From the NCBI RefSeq assembly GCF_026113935.1, contig NZ_JAPEUL010000009.1:330501-394500 (forward strand): a stretch of 64,000 bases of DNA, written 5' to 3'. The notes under the pieces are model-generated. The model was not told the DNA's origin and made no database searches. It saw only the letters and a list, made by a program, of their open reading frames with translations. Source of the DNA: Marinomonas rhodophyticola. Lineage in GTDB: Bacteria > Pseudomonadota > Gammaproteobacteria > Pseudomonadales > Marinomonadaceae. Made by a program: the position numbers and the translations under genes. Positions 61,663 through 64,000 of the stretch are shown piece after piece; the first letter of the stretch is position 1; each line of letters opens with the position of its first letter.

Positions 61663-62430
61663 ATGAAGTTCACCGCGTCGTTTTTATTGCTCGTGTCCAC
61701 CATGGCTTACAGTGCTATTGCACAAGCTGATCGTTTAGAAGATATCAAAAAACAAGGCTACATCACGGTGGGAACCACGGGGGATTACAAGCCATTTTCT
61801 TACTACGATGGCAGTACTTTTTCTGGTTATGATATTGATGTCGCAAAGTATTTTGCCTCAGAAATGGGCGTGGAAGTGAAATTTGTACAAACCACTTGGA
61901 AAAACCTTATAACGGATTTGAAGGACGATAAGTACGACATTGCAATGGGTGGCATTACGCGTCGGACTTCTCGTCAAATGGAAGCGGATCAATCGCAAGG
62001 CTATATGACTTTTGGCAAATGTTTCCTTGTGGCGACGGGCAACGTGGCTCGTTTTGATACGTTAGAAGAAGTCAATCGCCCTGAGGTAAAGGTTGGTGTA
62101 AACATCGGTGGAACCAATGAAAAATTTGCCGACCAATATCTGAGCAAAGCCACCATTATTCGTTATGAAAATAACCTAGATGTCCCTAAAGCCGTGGAAG
62201 CAGGAGACGTTGATGTGATGGTGACAGAAACCCCAGAAGCACTATATTACCAAGTAGTCAACAAGCAACTAGAAGCCTCACGAGCGAATGATCCTTTCAC
62301 TAAAAGCCAATTTGGTTACTTGATTCCAGCGGGTGAGCAGCGTTTATTGAATACGGTGAATTTCATGATGGAGGAAATGACATTAAAAGGTATCGATGAA
62401 ACCTTGATGGTGAATAACTCGCTTAAATAA
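61663..62430 (+). CDS. PheC-like periplasmic protein (cyclohexadienyl dehydratase or amino-acid-binding fold)
   Basis: 255 residues: a signal peptide (about 1-22) and an SBP_bac_3 fold starting DRLEDIKKQGYITVGTTGDYKPFSYYDG. The TTGDYKPF motif is closer to periplasmic cyclohexadienyl dehydratase PheC than to transport proteins, and no permease or ATPase genes adjoin. PheC converts prephenate to phenylpyruvate or arogenate to phenylalanine. A plain amino-acid-binding protein is the alternative. A terminator follows. Confidence 0.72.
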   Translation: MKFTASFLLLVSTMAYSAIAQADRLEDIKKQGYITVGTTGDYKPFSYYDGSTFSGYDIDVAKYFASEMGVEVKFVQTTWKNLITDLKDDKYDIAMGGITRRTSRQMEADQSQGYMTFGKCFLVATGNVARFDTLEEVNRPEVKVGVNIGGTNEKFADQYLSKATIIRYENNLDVPKAVEAGDVDVMVTETPEALYYQVVNKQLEASRANDPFTKSQFGYLIPAGEQRLLNTVNFMMEEMTLKGIDETLMVNNSLK

Positions 62431-62442
62431 GTCATTTCTTAT

Positions 62443-62485
62443 CGGCCCAACGTATTGTTAAAGGTGACGCTGGGCCGGTTTTTAT
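62443..62485 (+). terminator. Terminator of the PheC-like gene
   Basis: CGGCCCAACGT ... ACGCTGGGCCG followed by a T-rich tract. Confidence 0.75.
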
Positions 62486-62589
62486 TTCTCCGCCTAAATT
62501 ATCTTTTGTCAGCTCGTCGAATTCTCCTTATCATTCGCTCCTCTTTTTATTCTCTTCCGACTCGCTCAAGAGTCATTAAGGACGATGTT

Positions 62590-63351
62590 ATGGATTACAG
62601 TTTATTCACTGTGTCGCTGTTGATCGGTACAGGGTTTGTTGCTGGCATTATTAATACGCTTGCTGGTGGTGGCTCCAATCTTACCTTGCCTGCTTTGATG
62701 GTCATGGGCATGCCAGCTGACATCGCCAACGCAACCAATCGTGTTGGTGTATTTTTACAGAACGTGGCGGCCACCTTTGGCTTTCGTAAAGCAAAAAAAT
62801 TGGATAACGCGGATATCCTACCGGTGATGATACCCTCTTTACTTGGCGGTGTGGTTGGGGCATTTGCGGCCAGTTACGCGCCAGAGACTTGGTTAAAACC
62901 TTTATTGCTCAGTGCCATGATTGGCATGACAATTATTATGATTGTGCGTCCGACTATGATTGCGCCACCAGAAGGCACGGTGCCCTTTAAAGTGTCGGAA
63001 AAACCCAGTGCTTGGATTGCCTTATTTATCGCCGGTGTTTACGGCGGTTTTGTCCAAGCGGGCGTGGGTTTTATCTTGATTGCCGCTTTAGCTGGCACCT
63101 TGCGTTACGACCTAGTTCGCACCAATGCGCTAAAAATGGTGTGTACACTTGGCTTTACAGCGTTGGCATTAGGTGTGTTTATTTGGAACGATCAAATCCT
63201 ATGGATTCCCGGATTAATCCTTGCATCTGGCACCATGCTTGGCTCATTTCTCGCGGTGAAATTGGCTATTAAAGCCAATCCAAGTCATCTGAAATGGTTT
63301 CTTTTCATCATGACAGTTTGTGGCAGTGCAGCGGCGCTATTAAGTGATTAA
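62590..63351 (+). CDS. TauE/SafE family permease, second copy
   Basis: 253 residues with about eight hydrophobic segments; the paired motifs GIINTLAGGGSNLTLPALMVMGMP and GGFVQAGVGFILIAAL are the TauE hallmarks. ATG 62590 has AAGGA about 8 nt upstream. It is a likely exporter or importer of a small organic or sulfur anion. It differs clearly in sequence from the 5.0-5.8 kb paralogue. Confidence 0.85.
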   Translation: MDYSLFTVSLLIGTGFVAGIINTLAGGGSNLTLPALMVMGMPADIANATNRVGVFLQNVAATFGFRKAKKLDNADILPVMIPSLLGGVVGAFAASYAPETWLKPLLLSAMIGMTIIMIVRPTMIAPPEGTVPFKVSEKPSAWIALFIAGVYGGFVQAGVGFILIAALAGTLRYDLVRTNALKMVCTLGFTALALGVFIWNDQILWIPGLILASGTMLGSFLAVKLAIKANPSHLKWFLFIMTVCGSAAALLSD

Positions 63352-63463
63352 TTGGCTTGACATTTGATTGAATAGAATTTTTAGCCAACTAAGGTTATTA
63401 GTTTTACCTTAAACTTTAGTCATAAATTTCCCTAGTTATGTAAAAAGATATTGAGTGAAAGAT

Positions 63464-63497
63464 TCGCTTTAGTATTTTTAGCTAAAGCGATTTTTTT
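63464..63497. terminator. Bidirectional terminator
   Basis: TCGCTTTAG ... CTAAAGCGA followed by seven T residues, between the TauE gene and the convergent barrel gene. Confidence 0.85.
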
Positions 63498-63502
63498 GGC
63501 TT

Positions 63503-64000
63503 TTAAAGAGAGTACATAAGTTTTAAAGCTAAGCTGTATGCTGAGGTGTCAGTTTCAAAATAGCCGTTAAGGCCATTGTCATACGCAGAACCTAATCGAT
63601 AAGTATATTGAGTTTCTAAGGAGAACTTCCCAGTGTTATAGCCAAATCCAAATGGAAAATGGGCACCGCTAATTGTATCTTTTCGGTTGTACTTTCTGCG
63701 ATTCCAATTATCTGAAAAAAATCCAACACCTGCGAAATAATAGAAGTGATCTTGATCGATAAAATGGTCACCTAGTAATAAGTTAATATCAATACCATTG
63801 ACCTGAACCCGTGGGTTTTCAGTACAAGAATTCCCGTTATCCCAGTCACAAGTGTCACCTGATTTAAACCGGTAAGCTCCTTCTATTGCAATGTTATTAG
63901 AAAAAGCATAGCGAGCAACTAATGCTGGGGCATTGACATATTCTTCATAGCCAGAACCATTATCTGTTCCACTAACAGTTGTTCTTGTATAGCCAAGTCC
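63503..64000 (-). CDS. Outer-membrane beta-barrel protein (N-terminus outside window)
   Basis: 165 C-terminal residues, open to the window edge. There are alternating beta strands rich in Tyr, Phe and Gly (LVARYAFSNNIAIEGAYRF, HFYYFAGVGFF, GKFSLETQYTYRLGS) and a terminal LKLMYSL. This is the pattern of small Opa/OmpW-like barrels. A CDWDNGNSC loop could form a disulfide. Substrate or adhesive role unknown. Confidence 0.7.
   Translation of the reverse strand, partial: GLGYTRTTVSGTDNGSGYEEYVNAPALVARYAFSNNIAIEGAYRFKSGDTCDWDNGNSCTENPRVQVNGIDINLLLGDHFIDQDHFYYFAGVGFFSDNWNRRKYNRKDTISGAHFPFGFGYNTGKFSLETQYTYRLGSAYDNGLNGYFETDTSAYSLALKLMYSL

Overview
The window reads as chromosomal DNA of a marine gammaproteobacterium. 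A Marinomonas-like member of the Oceanospirillales is my best guess, inferred from gene content only: a cyo-type quinol oxidase, a fused D-lactate dehydrogenase, a DcaP-type porin, many ABC and AGCS transporters, and chemoreceptors. I see no tRNA, rRNA, CRISPR array or prophage. One decayed IS5-family element and one decayed phosphatase gene are the clearest fossils.

Layout. 1-5.8 kb: the end of an AroE-like shikimate dehydrogenase, a FadR-type regulator with two TGGT-N3-ACCA operators, a fused FAD/Fe-S D-lactate dehydrogenase, REP repeats and a TauE/SafE permease. 5.9-11.2 kb: a LysR regulator divergent from a DUF2798 protein, an AGCS symporter, and a PNPOx-like flavoprotein divergent from a MocR regulator. 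11.4-16.9 kb: a hairpin-rich leader and cyoABCDE. 17-24.6 kb: a tannase-family esterase, an SDR, marR-emrA-emrB, a gamma-glutamylcyclotransferase and rsmC. 24.7-29.1 kb: an AraC regulator with a degenerate GGDEF membrane protein, then a two-domain beta-propeller phytase behind a PhoB-like box. 29.3-39.1 kb: the IS remnant, a chemoreceptor, the broken HAD phosphatase, an acyltransferase, small conserved genes, a porin, an AraC regulator and an MFS transporter. 39.3-45 kb: dppABCDF. 45.5-51 kb: a beta-hydroxyacid dehydrogenase, an SGNH hydrolase, a coniferyl-aldehyde-dehydrogenase-like ALDH and a second chemoreceptor. 51.2-59.1 kb: a DeoR regulator divergent from a tightly packed operon holding an FbpA/AfuA-type ABC importer, an MBL-fold hydrolase, a histidine phosphatase, a PNKP-type HAD phosphatase and a DUF4432 mutarotase-like protein. 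59.1-64 kb: a second GGCT-fold protein, ada, a YpfH-like esterase, a PheC-like periplasmic protein, a second TauE and the end of an outer-membrane barrel.

Two things stand out. First, about 14 apparently intact genes carry single-base frameshifts. Twelve of the 13 one-base insertions I could reconstruct (11 in genes, one in the IS remnant) sit in the same heptamer, GAGYCYC, where GAGYYC would restore the frame. That is far too regular for ordinary decay and suggests a modification-linked base-calling artefact, or less likely a true mutation hotspot. I therefore annotate these genes as full-length CDSs with a frameshift. Second, the 51-59 kb operon looks like an uncharacterised organophosphate or phospho-sugar uptake and dephosphorylation system under DeoR control.
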